Source: CAVWDI01 sp963753725 (GTDB lineage: Bacteria > Chloroflexota > Anaerolineae > Anaerolineales > UBA4823). From it: 64,000 bases of DNA. This document shows positions 47,442-57,225 of this stretch, one piece after another; the first letter of the stretch is position 1; each line of letters begins with the position of its first letter. Position numbers and translations under genes: made by a program. The notes under the pieces were generated by a model. It was given only the letters and a program-made list of their open reading frames with translations, was not told the DNA's origin and did not search any database. The stretch lies in assembly GCA_963753725.1 (NCBI GenBank), contig CAVWDI010000017.1, positions 1-64,000 of the forward strand. The letters run 5' to 3'.

Positions 47442-50400
47442 ATGAATGATTTTCTCTTCCGTGGATCGTTTCTTGAAATCGATCCCGAAGTTTATGAATT
47501 ATCGCAAATTGAGGCCGAACGGCAGTACCGTAAATTAATTCTGATCCCATCGGAAAGCCAGGCACCGCTCGCAGTTCGTGAAGCGCTTTCTTCAGCGTTC
47601 CAGAATATATATGCTGAGGGATATCCTGATGAGGTTACACGCAGGATGACCGAGGCAGAGATTTTGGATTATCCGATACGTTTGGCACATAACCGCCGAT
47701 ATTCAGATCCTCGCTATTACAAAGGTGTCGAGTATGCAAATATTATCGAAGCGCTTGCCAGGCGGCGCTGTGCGGAAGCATTTTCTGCCAATGGGGTACC
47801 CGCGGATGAAATATTCGTCAATGTACAGGCATTATCTGGTGGACCAGCAAACAATGCGGTATTTCAAGCGTTAGCAGAGCCCGGTGATACGATTATGGGC
47901 ATGGATTTGCTTCACGGCGGCCATTTGTCACATGGCTCTCCAGTTCACCGTACTGGCAAGTACTACAATGCGGTCCATTACACCGTAGACCCGGAAACTG
48001 AAAGAATAAGTTATGACCAAATTGAAGAACTAGCTAGAGAGTCTCGCCCGAAGTTTATTATTGCAGGTTACTCATCTTATCCCTGGATGGTTGATTGGTC
48101 TCGTTTTCGGGAGATTGCTGATTCTGTCGGTGCGTTGTTATTCGCTGATATCGCTCATGTCGCTGGTCTTGTGGCTGCGGGAGTTTATCCCTCACCAGTG
48201 GGTTTTGCCGATGTCATAACATTTACCACCCATAAATCTCTATGTGGTCCAAGAGGGGCATGCATTTTATCCACAGATAGGATTTTATCTCGGAAAATTG
48301 ATCGAGCAGTATTTCCAGGCGAACAAGGCGGGCCTCATGTTAATACGTTTGTAGCGATGGCGATTGCTTTTAAATTAGCAAAAACGGATCAGTTCAAGAC
48401 ATTGCAAGGACAGGTAGTGAGGAATTGCCTGAGGTTGGCTGATAGGCTAAAAGAGAATGGATTTCGGATTCCCTTTGGCGGAACGGATACTCACTTGATG
48501 AATTTAGACTGTGGTTCTATTGTAGGGCAAGATGGAACAAAATTGTCAGGCGATCAAGCAGCTCGTATCCTGGATATCGCAGGGATAGTAGTAAATCGAA
48601 ATACGATCCCAGTAGATAAAAATGCACTTGATCCATCAGGCATTCGTTTAGGGACACCCTGGGTGACCCAACGGGGCTTAAATGAAAATGATATGGAGCA
48701 GATTGCAGATATCATTTCCGATATTTTAAAATCAACTACTCCTTATCAGATTGATGGCAGGAAAAGAAAATTACGCAGGGCAAAAGTCGATTTTCAAACC
48801 CTGGAAGTATCCAAGCTGCACGTGCATGATATGGCGCAGAAAGCTGGTATTGATTTTGAACCAACCAGCCATGGATACCCCCATTTTTATTATCTTGATG
48901 ATAAACCAGAGGGGAAGTGGGCAGGATTTGATTTGGGTGGGGAAAGGGTGCGCGAATTCTTGAACTTTTCGATCGCCAGTGATATAGAGTCGCTCACTCC
49001 GGGCGTTGACCAGCCGACTCGAATAAATACACCGTTTGCGGAATTGAAAGGTGTCTTAAGTTGTAAAGATCCACATAACTTCCATTTGAGCCTACCAGCA
49101 GGAATGTCTGGTTTAGGTTCTGCCTGGCTCAGAGCTCTATCAGATGGGTATGTAGCGTTTGATGATGATCCAACTCGAAAAATTCCTGGACCAGTTTGGA
49201 TGTTACCATCCAAAGAAACAAAGGTTGTAAACGAAGGGAATGAATTTTCTACATCTCACAAACCTTACTTTATCGGTATGCAAGCCGAGGAGGGCGAACC
49301 ACTGTCAGAATTTATTTGGGAAAGTGGTGAAGAGGAAATTCGACGAACACCCGTATATGAAACTCATCTTGAACTTGGTGCGAAGATGATCCCATTTGCT
49401 GGTTGGGAAATGCCGGTCTGGTACTCTTCTGTCCTCGAAGAACACAATGCAGTTCGAGAATCAGCTGGGATTTTCGATGTATCTCATATGGGTGTGTACC
49501 AGGCTGAAGGCCCGGATGCATTGGTATTTCTAAACTGTGTGGTAGGTAATGATATTGGTTTATTGGATGTTGGTGAATCATGTTATACACATTTTCTAAA
49601 TCCTGATGCAGAAGTTATTGACGATCTGATGGTGTACAGAAGAAAAAAAGAGGTTTATCTCATTGTTGTGAATGCGGCGAATGACGATAAGGATTGGACA
49701 TGGTTGAATGCTGTAAAAAATGGTGAAGTCCAGATCAGTAGGGAACGGCCATTTTCGCGTGCTTTTGGTCAAAATGTGCAGCTGAAAAACCTGCGAGATC
49801 CAGAAATGAATGAGGAAATGCGTGTGGATATTGCATTGCAGGGACCTTTCGCTCGAGATATCTTGCTCGCTCTTGGCGCAGATGAAGAAATGGTAAAACG
49901 TATCATGGGTTTGAAACGCACTCAATTGTGCGAAGGGACTCTTGGAGATTTTGATCTTGTAATATCTCGCACAGGATACACAGGCGAAAAAATGGCTTTC
50001 GAATTATTCGTTCATCCAGAAAGAGCGCGGGAATTGTTCCGCAGGCTTTTAGAGGTTGGAGAATCAATGGGAATAAAACCCATCGGGCTCGGAGCTCGGG
50101 ATTCACTGCGAACAGAAGCCGGATTACCGCTGTACGGACATGAAATGGGTGATGGGTCTGGTCAAATGGGTTTTCAAAACCTAGGTGTAAGTGAGGCTGG
50201 ATTTGGAAGTTATGTCAAGGTCTATAAACCGTGGTTTATTGGTAGAAAAGCGTACGTTGAGAGCGAAAAGAAGCGCAAAGAAGTTGTTGTACGGTTTAAA
50301 TTTGACGAAAAGGGTATCCGGATGGCGCATCAAGGAGATCCGGTTTTGGATAAACGTGGAAAAGTTATTGGTTGGGTTACGAGCTGCGCCGTCGATTCTG

Positions 50401-50576
50401 CAGGTACGCTGACCGGTCAAGCATTTGTAAATAAAAAATATTCAGGTGAGGGCTCAGATATATATATATACCAGAGCGCTCCGGGAGAAAAAGGAAAAGC
50501 GCCAGCTAAATTATTGATAGGAGATAAATCAATTCTTCCTACGCATGCAAGAGTGATCAGCCGATTTATGAAATAA
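47442..50576 (+). CDS. Fusion of serine hydroxymethyltransferase and glycine-cleavage T-protein
   Basis: 1044 residues in one uninterrupted frame. Residues 1-430 are SHMT: LIPSESQAPLAVREAL, NIYAEGYP (followed by a ~30-residue insertion not in E. coli GlyA), LLHGGHLSHGSPVH, and the PLP lysine K265 in TFTTHKSLCGPRG. Residues ~634-1044 are GcvT aminomethyltransferase: GAKMIPFAGWEMPVWY, AGIFDVSHMG, VNAANDDKDW, ALQGPFARDIL, SRTGYTGE, GLGARDSLRTEAGLPLYGHE. The ~200 residues between (FEPTSHGYPHFYYLDD, EFLNFSIASDIE, GSAWLRALSDGYVAFDDD) match nothing I recognise. One protein would thus hold both enzymes that put C1 units from serine and glycine on THF. AGGAGA precedes the ATG. Confidence 0.93.
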   Translation: MNDFLFRGSFLEIDPEVYELSQIEAERQYRKLILIPSESQAPLAVREALSSAFQNIYAEGYPDEVTRRMTEAEILDYPIRLAHNRRYSDPRYYKGVEYANIIEALARRRCAEAFSANGVPADEIFVNVQALSGGPANNAVFQALAEPGDTIMGMDLLHGGHLSHGSPVHRTGKYYNAVHYTVDPETERISYDQIEELARESRPKFIIAGYSSYPWMVDWSRFREIADSVGALLFADIAHVAGLVAAGVYPSPVGFADVITFTTHKSLCGPRGACILSTDRILSRKIDRAVFPGEQGGPHVNTFVAMAIAFKLAKTDQFKTLQGQVVRNCLRLADRLKENGFRIPFGGTDTHLMNLDCGSIVGQDGTKLSGDQAARILDIAGIVVNRNTIPVDKNALDPSGIRLGTPWVTQRGLNENDMEQIADIISDILKSTTPYQIDGRKRKLRRAKVDFQTLEVSKLHVHDMAQKAGIDFEPTSHGYPHFYYLDDKPEGKWAGFDLGGERVREFLNFSIASDIESLTPGVDQPTRINTPFAELKGVLSCKDPHNFHLSLPAGMSGLGSAWLRALSDGYVAFDDDPTRKIPGPVWMLPSKETKVVNEGNEFSTSHKPYFIGMQAEEGEPLSEFIWESGEEEIRRTPVYETHLELGAKMIPFAGWEMPVWYSSVLEEHNAVRESAGIFDVSHMGVYQAEGPDALVFLNCVVGNDIGLLDVGESCYTHFLNPDAEVIDDLMVYRRKKEVYLIVVNAANDDKDWTWLNAVKNGEVQISRERPFSRAFGQNVQLKNLRDPEMNEEMRVDIALQGPFARDILLALGADEEMVKRIMGLKRTQLCEGTLGDFDLVISRTGYTGEKMAFELFVHPERARELFRRLLEVGESMGIKPIGLGARDSLRTEAGLPLYGHEMGDGSGQMGFQNLGVSEAGFGSYVKVYKPWFIGRKAYVESEKKRKEVVVRFKFDEKGIRMAHQGDPVLDKRGKVIGWVTSCAVDSAGTLTGQAFVNKKYSGEGSDIYIYQSAPGEKGKAPAKLLIGDKSILPTHARVISRFMK

Positions 50577-50635
50577 GCTGATGTATGAATGATGTCAGGT
50601 ACTTTGAGTTCTAATAATTACTTCGGGTTGATCTA

Positions 50636-51126
50636 CTAATTTACATCAATTAATTCTACTTCAAATATTAAATGTAGCATTTGGAGGGATAACACCCGCA
50701 TAACCATCCGGTCCATATGCCAGAGTCAGGTGGAATTTTCAATATCCGTGTTCCACCAACTCGCATACCCTGGATACCTTCATCCCACCCTTTAATAACC
50801 ATTCCATCACCTAAAGCAAATTCAAAGGGTTTATTTCGATCAACGGAGGAGTTAAATTTATTTCCATCCTCAAAGGTGCCTGTGTAATGTACGGTTACTA
50901 GATCACCTTTTTGAGCTTCTTCTCCATTACCAATTTTTATATCCTGAAACTGCAATCCGGAGGTTGTTGTAGAAAATTCATTTGCAGGAGTGCTATTACC
51001 AGATTGGTTCTGATAAATCACAAATATCAATACAGTTACAATTAATAGAGTAATAATAATTAGAATTAATCGTTGGTTACGTTGTTTAGCTGCCCTTTTT
51101 TGTGCTCGTTCAGATTGATGTGTCAT
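50636..51126 (-). pseudogene. Membrane-anchored FKBP-type peptidyl-prolyl isomerase, two one-base insertions at the C-terminus
   Basis: A Lys/Arg-rich cytoplasmic tip, a single transmembrane helix (LILIIITLLIVTVLIFVIY) and an FKBP domain (VTVHYTGTFEDG, FNSSVDRNKPFEF, VIKGWDEGIQGM, GGTRILKIPP) are seen. Family-typical LAYGPDGYAGVIPPNAT and IFEVELIDVN are recovered if one base is dropped near 50722-50726 and another near 50670-50673. The restored protein is ~162 residues and ends at 50636. It would assist folding outside the cytoplasmic membrane. Two +1 changes within 55 bases. Confidence 0.85.
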
Positions 51127-51346
51127 TTTATTCCTCTCGCTGATTAAAAGTAATACATCTACACCTTAGATTATAGAATGATATCGCATGAATAATAAAG
51201 GGTAAATCCGAATTCAGGTGATATTATTTATTGTTTCCAGGTAAATTGTTCCGTAATTCGGTTAAAATTGATTTATATATAGGATTTTGAAATTTCACCA
51301 ACCATACATATTCATTTTTATGGGCCAGGAGCTTGAGTAAGGATAT

Positions 51347-52624
51347 ATGACGGAAAGATTTCCTCCACCAGGATATATTCCTATCGAATCAGCAATCGAG
51401 GGAATTGAAGTTTATAAAATAGAAACAAAAGATACGGAATCACTAGAAGAAGTAGTGGATTTCGATTGTCCTCAATGCGGTGCAACCACTGCATATAGTG
51501 TCCATGATGGTGGGTTAACCTGTGCTCATTGTGGTTATTACGAGGCTCCAGACAAAGAGACTGTTGGAAAAGGCGCGCAAGAATTTGAATTCACGGTAAA
51601 GACTATGGAACGGTCTGCTCAAGGTTGGGGAGACGTTCGCAATGCTATCGATTGCCAGAATTGCGGTGCTCAGATCAGTGTTCCAATTGAATCACTTTCC
51701 CATACATGTGTGTTTTGTGGATCAAATAAAGTAATCCAACGACGAGCTTCACAGGACAGCCTGCGCCCCCGTTTCCTTATTCCATTCAAGATTGAAATCT
51801 TACGCTGTAAAGAAATTGCGCATGAGTGGTTAGGGAGCGAATGGATGCTCCCTTCAGAATTGAAGGAGATCTCAAATAATGTGGATTTTAAGGGTGTCTA
51901 TCTGCCCTTTTGGACTTTCGATTCGATGACCAATGCAGAATGGGAAGCTGAGGTGGGTCATCAGAAGACCGAAAGAGATTTTAAAGATGGGGAGTGGAAG
52001 ACCAGAACGGTCATAGAATGGCGCTGGGAATCCGGACAGATGGAAAAATTTTTCGATGATCTGGTCATTAATGGCACAGACAGATTGAGCGAACTGCATT
52101 TCGACCAGATAAACAATTATGATCTTGATGCTTTATCAGAGTATGAACCGAAATTTCTGGCAGGAATGCAGGCAAAATCATACGATATCTCTCTCGAAGT
52201 AGCATGGGAGAGAAGTCGTAATAAAATGCGTGAAATAACCAGGCTGACTTGTCGAAAACAGGCGAGCACACCTCGTATACGCAATTTTAGAATGTCATTG
52301 GATTTCAGTGAAGAAAGTTGGAGGTATATTCTGCTTCCGATTTATTTAGCAGCATACGAATATGAAAATAAACCTTTCCAGGTGATGGTTAATGGTCAGA
52401 ACGGCAGTATTTCAGGTCAGCGTCCTGTGGATTGGACTAAAGTATGGCTGGTGATTGGGGCCATCCTCACTCCTGGATTATTGCTTGGAATAATTGGTTT
52501 GATCACCATTCCTTTTGTTGGTATAGGAGTGGCAATTGGTATCCTGGGATTTATCTTGTTAGTTATCGGAATTGTTTTCGCATTCATTATATTCCGTAAA
52601 GCGAATGAATTGGATGATATCTGA
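51347..52624 (+). CDS. Zinc-ribbon membrane protein, paralogue A
   Basis: 425 residues. Two zinc ribbons are at the N-terminus (CPQCGATTAYSVHDGGLTCAHC; CQNCGAQISVPIESLSHTC plus CG). A beta-rich middle domain contains YLPFWTFDSMTNAEWEAEVG. Two C-terminal transmembrane helices are VWLVIGAILTPGLLLGIIGL and a longer following one. No enzyme motif. Related proteins are annotated as TFIIB-type zinc-ribbon proteins of unknown role. The next gene is a shorter paralogue 9 bases downstream; both share the order ribbon, PFWTFD/PMWLVD domain, LLPIYLAAYEY/LLPLYSTYYFD, (V/I)NGQ(N/T)G, TM helices. They may form a heteromer (inference). Confidence 0.75.
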   Translation: MTERFPPPGYIPIESAIEGIEVYKIETKDTESLEEVVDFDCPQCGATTAYSVHDGGLTCAHCGYYEAPDKETVGKGAQEFEFTVKTMERSAQGWGDVRNAIDCQNCGAQISVPIESLSHTCVFCGSNKVIQRRASQDSLRPRFLIPFKIEILRCKEIAHEWLGSEWMLPSELKEISNNVDFKGVYLPFWTFDSMTNAEWEAEVGHQKTERDFKDGEWKTRTVIEWRWESGQMEKFFDDLVINGTDRLSELHFDQINNYDLDALSEYEPKFLAGMQAKSYDISLEVAWERSRNKMREITRLTCRKQASTPRIRNFRMSLDFSEESWRYILLPIYLAAYEYENKPFQVMVNGQNGSISGQRPVDWTKVWLVIGAILTPGLLLGIIGLITIPFVGIGVAIGILGFILLVIGIVFAFIIFRKANELDDI

Positions 52625-52633
52625 GGTTTATAG

Positions 52634-53764
52634 ATGGTGTTGAACAAAATTCACATAGGCAACAGCGATCACGTAGATTCAAATCTTAGAACCCAGCAAG
52701 AGACGTATGTTTGCGAGAACTGCGATTGGTCTTATTTAATTCCCGGAGAAATTCAAGTTGATTTTTGTCCACATTGTCACACACCGAATTTACAAGCAGT
52801 ACCTAGTATTGAACAGAACGGCTCCCTACAGGGATCATTCGAACTGCTTGTACCTTTTGAGTTAACAAATTCTCAATTAACAGCATATCTCGATGGTTTT
52901 ACAAAAGGAATTCCATTTTCTCCGAATGATCTAAAACTCTCAAGTCTCGTTTCAAGAATGCAGCGGGTGTTTTTACCGATGTGGTTAGTAGACACTAAAG
53001 TACAAGCAAAATGGTGGGCTGAAGCGGGATTTGATTACGAAGTTGTCAGTCATCAAGCGCGTTATGATGATATCAGCAGACGCTGGACGTCAAGGGAGGT
53101 AAATGAAGGAAGGATCCGGTGGGAACCAAGGCTTGGTACTCTGAATAGGGAATTCCAAAACGTAGCAGTTCCAGCGTTAGAAGAATACGCTAACATCACT
53201 AACGAACTGGGAAGTTACCATTTAGAACGAGCGGGAGATTATCGCCAAAATGGCACTATTAATTCAATAATCTGTTGGCCGAATTGTAATACAGAAGATG
53301 TATGGGTAGAAGCGCAGCCAGCTATCCAATCAGCTGCTGGAGAAGACTGCCGCCGTGCTGCCAACGCTGATCATATTATTGATTTTAAATGGGATCCCAG
53401 TTTTGAAAACAAAAATTGGACGATTGTTTTGCTTCCTTTATATTCCACTTACTATTTTGACGATGAGAAAAATATCCAACCCATCTATATCAACGGTCAA
53501 ACAGGCAGGACAAGTGGTATTAAACAGGCATCAATGAAGGCTGGACGTAAATTATCATTAATTCTATTATCAATTGCAATCATATTTTTTATAATTAGTA
53601 TGATAACAGCCGCTGCATCCTTAGCTGTGCCGCTACTATTAGTACTGGGAATATTGGGTTTTGTACTGACTCTGGTTATTGGGATTGGCGCTGTCGTTCC
53701 AATTGTTTTGGTATGGCAATTTAATCGTGACCACAAATCAAAAACGATTGGTTATTTTACTTAA
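52634..53764 (+). CDS. Zinc-ribbon membrane protein, paralogue B
   Basis: 376 residues. One N-terminal zinc ribbon (YVCENCDWSYLI ... FCPHCHTP), then the same domain order as the upstream paralogue: FLPMWLVDTKVQAKWWAEAG, LLPLYSTYYFDDEKN, IYINGQTGRTSG, and two C-terminal hydrophobic helices. It lacks the second ribbon. The stop overlaps the stop of the convergent SDR gene. Probably co-translated with paralogue A. No function can be assigned. Confidence 0.75.
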   Translation: MVLNKIHIGNSDHVDSNLRTQQETYVCENCDWSYLIPGEIQVDFCPHCHTPNLQAVPSIEQNGSLQGSFELLVPFELTNSQLTAYLDGFTKGIPFSPNDLKLSSLVSRMQRVFLPMWLVDTKVQAKWWAEAGFDYEVVSHQARYDDISRRWTSREVNEGRIRWEPRLGTLNREFQNVAVPALEEYANITNELGSYHLERAGDYRQNGTINSIICWPNCNTEDVWVEAQPAIQSAAGEDCRRAANADHIIDFKWDPSFENKNWTIVLLPLYSTYYFDDEKNIQPIYINGQTGRTSGIKQASMKAGRKLSLILLSIAIIFFIISMITAAASLAVPLLLVLGILGFVLTLVIGIGAVVPIVLVWQFNRDHKSKTIGYFT

Positions 53765-54478
53765 CTTTTTCCATATACAGGAATCGCGGCACCATTAATT
53801 GCTATTGCACTTTCAGAGGTGAGGAAGATGATAACATCAGCAATTTGTTCTGGTTTTACCCAACTGTTGTAATCGGACTCTGGCATCAATTCGCGATTTC
53901 TGAGGAGTGTCAATTGTACCGGGAAGCACACAATTAACATTTATTCCTTCAAATTTTAATTCAGCTGCCATACTCTCTGTGAGACGTATAACACCGCTTT
54001 TAGCGGCGCTGTATGCAGACCCATTTACACTCCCCATCAATCCTGGTCTGGCGGCAATATTGATAATTTTTCCGTAATTTTGATCCAGCATTGTAGGAAT
54101 AACTGCTTTACATGCTGTAAATACAGATTGAAGGTTCAATGTGAGCATAAAATTTAGAGTTTCCAAAGATGTCTCATGAAGCGCATCACCTGCACGATAA
54201 CCACCGACAGTATTTAACAGTATATCGATCCTGCCAAATTGTTGTTTGACTTTCACTACAGATTGATCTATTGAAGCGGGAACAGTAACATCAACTTTCT
54301 GAATTAAAAATCGATCCGGTTTTTGAATGACCTGTGGATATAACTCCCGAAGTTTTTCAGGAGACCGGGCAAGCAGTACTATATTCGCTCCTGCATTAAA
54401 ATATTTTCGAACTAGCGCAGCACCTAAATTTCCTGTGGCTCCGGTAATCATCACAATTTGATTAGAAAAATCATACAT
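53761..54478 (-). pseudogene. Short-chain dehydrogenase/reductase, one-base insertion near the C-terminus
   Basis: Classical SDR: cofactor loop TGATGNLGAALV (TGxxxGxG variant), catalytic Tyr/Lys in SAYSAAKSGV with preceding IINIAARPGLMGSVNGS. The Asn/Ser tetrad members are also visible (LLNTVGGYRAG). The frame changes in an A3 run at 53897-53899; dropping one base restores NRELMPESDYNSWVKPEQIA and a normal end (GAAIPVYGKS) at 53761. The restored length is ~238 residues. Substrate unknown. Confidence 0.87.
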
Positions 54479-54549
54479 GCTATAGCTCCATTCATTTTAA
54501 ACAAGTTCGCTAAGAATTCCTGATAATTAAACGAATTGAATAATGACCT

Positions 54550-55683
54550 TTATAAATCCTTTATATAAACGCGATGATTTTTATAGGGGGTTCCACCCAG
54601 GTTGACCAAATCTCGCCGCATTTGAACAGCCGTTTCAGCTATTTGAGTCATATCACAATGTTCAAAATTGTATCGTTTTTCATGGACGGTTTTTTCTAAT
54701 TCGGAATACAACAAAGCATTACCACCTCTACCCTGGAATTCAGGAAGCACCCCGGCGCCATTCACTGCGATCCAATTTGTTGTTTTCATCGATTGCAGCA
54801 GGTGAAAAATTCCAAAGGGCAGTAATTTACCATTGGCTTTTTGAAGCCCAAAAGAGAGGTCAGGGAATCCTAGTAAAAAACCAACAGCATTGTCTTTATG
54901 AGCGATTACTTTAATCAGGCGTGGGTCAGCTACGGTGATAATCGTGTCAAGAATGAATTTTATCTCTCTCTCGGAAAGTGGTGAGTATTCCCAATTATTG
55001 ACAAATGCATCATTATAGGCTTTACCAATTCGTGACGCCCAGGCTTTGAGCTGATTTTTATTCTCAAAACGAACAACACTCAGTGTACCGCGTTTTATTA
55101 CCCTTTCCGCAATACTGTGGATGCGTTCGGGTAATTTAAAATTATCCCTGTTCAAATAACACGAAACAAAATCTACTACCTTTTCGAAACCGAGAGATTC
55201 CACAAAACGTGGATAATACGGAAAGTTGTAATTCATCATTGTCATGATTTGATGATGATCATATCCGTCGATTAACAATCCATATCCATCCAACACTGCA
55301 AATCCTTTTGGTCCCATAACCTGTGTTAATTTACGTTTATCCGCCCATTCGTAAACACGGTTAAATAGTGCATTGGCAATTTCTTGATCTTCCAACGTTT
55401 CAAAAAAATAGAATTGGGCAATACTTTTTTTGTGATATTCGTTATAGGGCCGGTGTTCCAACGCGGCTATGCGGCCTACTACCTCTCCATTTACTTCAGC
55501 GACAAAAAAATCAGCATCAGAATGTTCGTAAAAGGGATGTTTTTCACGATTTATTTGTAGTTCTACATCTGAATAAAGCGGGGGTACCCATTGTTGATTA
55601 TTCTTATACAACTGGTAGGGAAAGCGTATGAATTTACGTATTTGTGCTTTTTCCTCGATGTCGATCTTCTCTATCTTCAACAT
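54550..55683 (-). CDS. GNAT-family acetyltransferase, long form
   Basis: 377 residues. The N-terminal half begins with FIRFPYQLYKNNQQWVPPL and has GRIAALEHRPYNEYH; the second half has a GNAT acetyl-CoA loop (GVLPEFQGRGGNALLYSEL). This architecture matches large GNAT proteins of unknown substrate found in many bacteria. It starts with GAGAG upstream of the ATG and ends about 70 bases before the SDR gene, which it may be co-transcribed with. Confidence 0.8.
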   Translation of the reverse strand: MLKIEKIDIEEKAQIRKFIRFPYQLYKNNQQWVPPLYSDVELQINREKHPFYEHSDADFFVAEVNGEVVGRIAALEHRPYNEYHKKSIAQFYFFETLEDQEIANALFNRVYEWADKRKLTQVMGPKGFAVLDGYGLLIDGYDHHQIMTMMNYNFPYYPRFVESLGFEKVVDFVSCYLNRDNFKLPERIHSIAERVIKRGTLSVVRFENKNQLKAWASRIGKAYNDAFVNNWEYSPLSEREIKFILDTIITVADPRLIKVIAHKDNAVGFLLGFPDLSFGLQKANGKLLPFGIFHLLQSMKTTNWIAVNGAGVLPEFQGRGGNALLYSELEKTVHEKRYNFEHCDMTQIAETAVQMRRDLVNLGGTPYKNHRVYIKDL

Positions 55684-55921
55684 TACTCTCTCCTCAAGTG
55701 CGCAGTTGTTTGATTCCGGAACAAATTACTTTTATAAAATTGAATAGTTGATTCTAGAAATAAGCAATAATTGTTTGATGCAGAGATATTATTAACAAAT
55801 TATAGCTATTGTTTACAGAACGATTATCTAAAATATTGATATGAAATCTTATAAATTAATTTGAGTGCAGGGACCAATAAAATCGAAAATCAATTCTTAA
55901 AATATTTATTCGATGGGGATA

Positions 55922-56983
55922 TTATAAGTCAACAGTACATCCCAAACCTGGTAAGTCGGAAACAATCAACCAGCCGTCTTCAATACGAAATCCCGGAACA
56001 GTTGGATCTCCAATTAAATCGAGATGGCCATCGAGATCTCCATATTCAATATTTGGATTACTTAATGCAAAATGAAGTCCAGCTGATATTAGAAGCGCTG
56101 GTTCAATGATGCAGCTAACCATTGTAGAAATCCCTGCTGCCTGGGATATTGAGTTGATTTGATCGGCACAGCGAAATCCGCCGCAAGTCGCCATTTTAAT
56201 GCTGATACCATCCGCCATTTTCCCCGCAGCTATTTGCAGAGCTGATTCTGGTCCTGTCACACTCTGATCAGCTAGGATTGGCAAGCTGCTGTATTGAGTG
56301 ATACGGCGCAATCCTTCCAGATCATCCGGGGAGATTGGTTGTTCAAGCATTTCCAGTATATTTTCTAACGCACGAGAAACATCCAGTGCTGATTGAATAT
56401 CATAACTGCCGTCTGCATCTAAACGTAAAATATGATCCGGTAACGCTCTTTGAATGGCTTTTATTCGTTGAACGTCATTATCTGGATCGAGTCCACCCTT
56501 TACTTTGAGCATACGAAAACCTGCAGCGGCAAGCCGGTGAGCCAGTTCCACACTTTCCGCGACGTCCGATAAATTTATAGTTGCTGAAGTTTGTATCCGA
56601 TTGCGATATCCCCCGAGCAGTTTATACAACGGTAGATTGGCAGCTAATCCTAAAAGATCGTGAAATACCAGGTCGAAGGCACAAGCAGCAGCTGGAGATT
56701 TTGAGGTGAATTGTGAAAGTTCACCTAAAGAATATTCAAGGTTCGTAGGATGCAGATCAACAACCTGATCGGCGCAATTTTCGCAGAATTCCAGCGCATG
56801 TTCCGGGGATTCACCAGTGAAAAGCGGGTGAGCAACCGCACACCCCCAGGCTGATCTCCCATCAAGTGTGTCGATCCTTACAAAGAAGGTCGTAATTTTG
56901 TCAATTTCGGAGATACCCGCCATTCGTACTGGTTGGCGTAAATTTAATTCCAGAGATGTAACTTCAGCCTTAGCGATCTGCAT
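55922..56983 (-). CDS. Enolase-superfamily dipeptide epimerase-like protein
   Basis: 353 residues. Mandelate-racemase/muconate-lactonizing-type capping and barrel domains. The Lys pair is in MLKVKGG, metal ligands in LRLDADGSYD, EQPIS and ILADQSV, and the general base Lys in SIKMATCGG. This arrangement fits L-Ala-D/L-Glu-type dipeptide epimerases involved in peptidoglycan peptide recycling, but other substrates in the superfamily are possible. It is a single gene with no recycling partners adjacent. Confidence 0.85.
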   Translation of the reverse strand: MQIAKAEVTSLELNLRQPVRMAGISEIDKITTFFVRIDTLDGRSAWGCAVAHPLFTGESPEHALEFCENCADQVVDLHPTNLEYSLGELSQFTSKSPAAACAFDLVFHDLLGLAANLPLYKLLGGYRNRIQTSATINLSDVAESVELAHRLAAAGFRMLKVKGGLDPDNDVQRIKAIQRALPDHILRLDADGSYDIQSALDVSRALENILEMLEQPISPDDLEGLRRITQYSSLPILADQSVTGPESALQIAAGKMADGISIKMATCGGFRCADQINSISQAAGISTMVSCIIEPALLISAGLHFALSNPNIEYGDLDGHLDLIGDPTVPGFRIEDGWLIVSDLPGLGCTVDL

Positions 56984-57060
56984 ATGATTTCTCCAGAGAA
57001 AAATTATATCCCAACAAAGAGATTATCTTTAAAACGTATAAGACCAAAAAGGAATTGATG

Positions 57061-57097
57061 AAATAAAAAAACCGGCATGGATATTGTCCGGCCGGTT
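57061..57097 (-). terminator. Rho-independent terminator for tRNA-His
   Basis: On the minus strand AACCGGC (57097-57091) pairs with GCCGGTT (57076-57070), followed by a T-rich run of six T. It lies 14 bases after the tRNA. Confidence 0.75.
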
Positions 57098-57111
57098 TAC
57101 TTCTTATTCTG

Positions 57112-57184
57112 GGTGGGTGACGGGGGTCGAACCCGCGACCACTTGATCCACAGTCAAGCGCTCTACCATTGAGCTACACCCACC
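57112..57184 (-). tRNA. tRNA-His (anticodon GTG)
   Basis: The acceptor GTGGGTG pairs with CACCCAC, with the extra G-1 (57184) opposite C73 that is diagnostic for tRNA-His. D arm GCTCAATGGTAGAGC, anticodon arm CTTGA-CTGTGGA-TCAAG, T arm CGGGTTCGACCCCCG. Confidence 0.96.
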
Positions 57185-57196
57185 ATGATTGAATTT

Positions 57197-57225
57197 ATTC
57201 TATCACGAAGAATAACCACTTTCAA
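57197..57225 (-). promoter_or_regulatory. Promoter of tRNA-His, overlapping the hisS stop codon
   Basis: On the minus strand TTGAAA (57225-57220) and TAGAAT (57202-57197) are spaced 17 bases. The -35 element overlaps the last codon and stop of hisS. It lets the tRNA be made independently of the synthetase gene. Confidence 0.65.
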
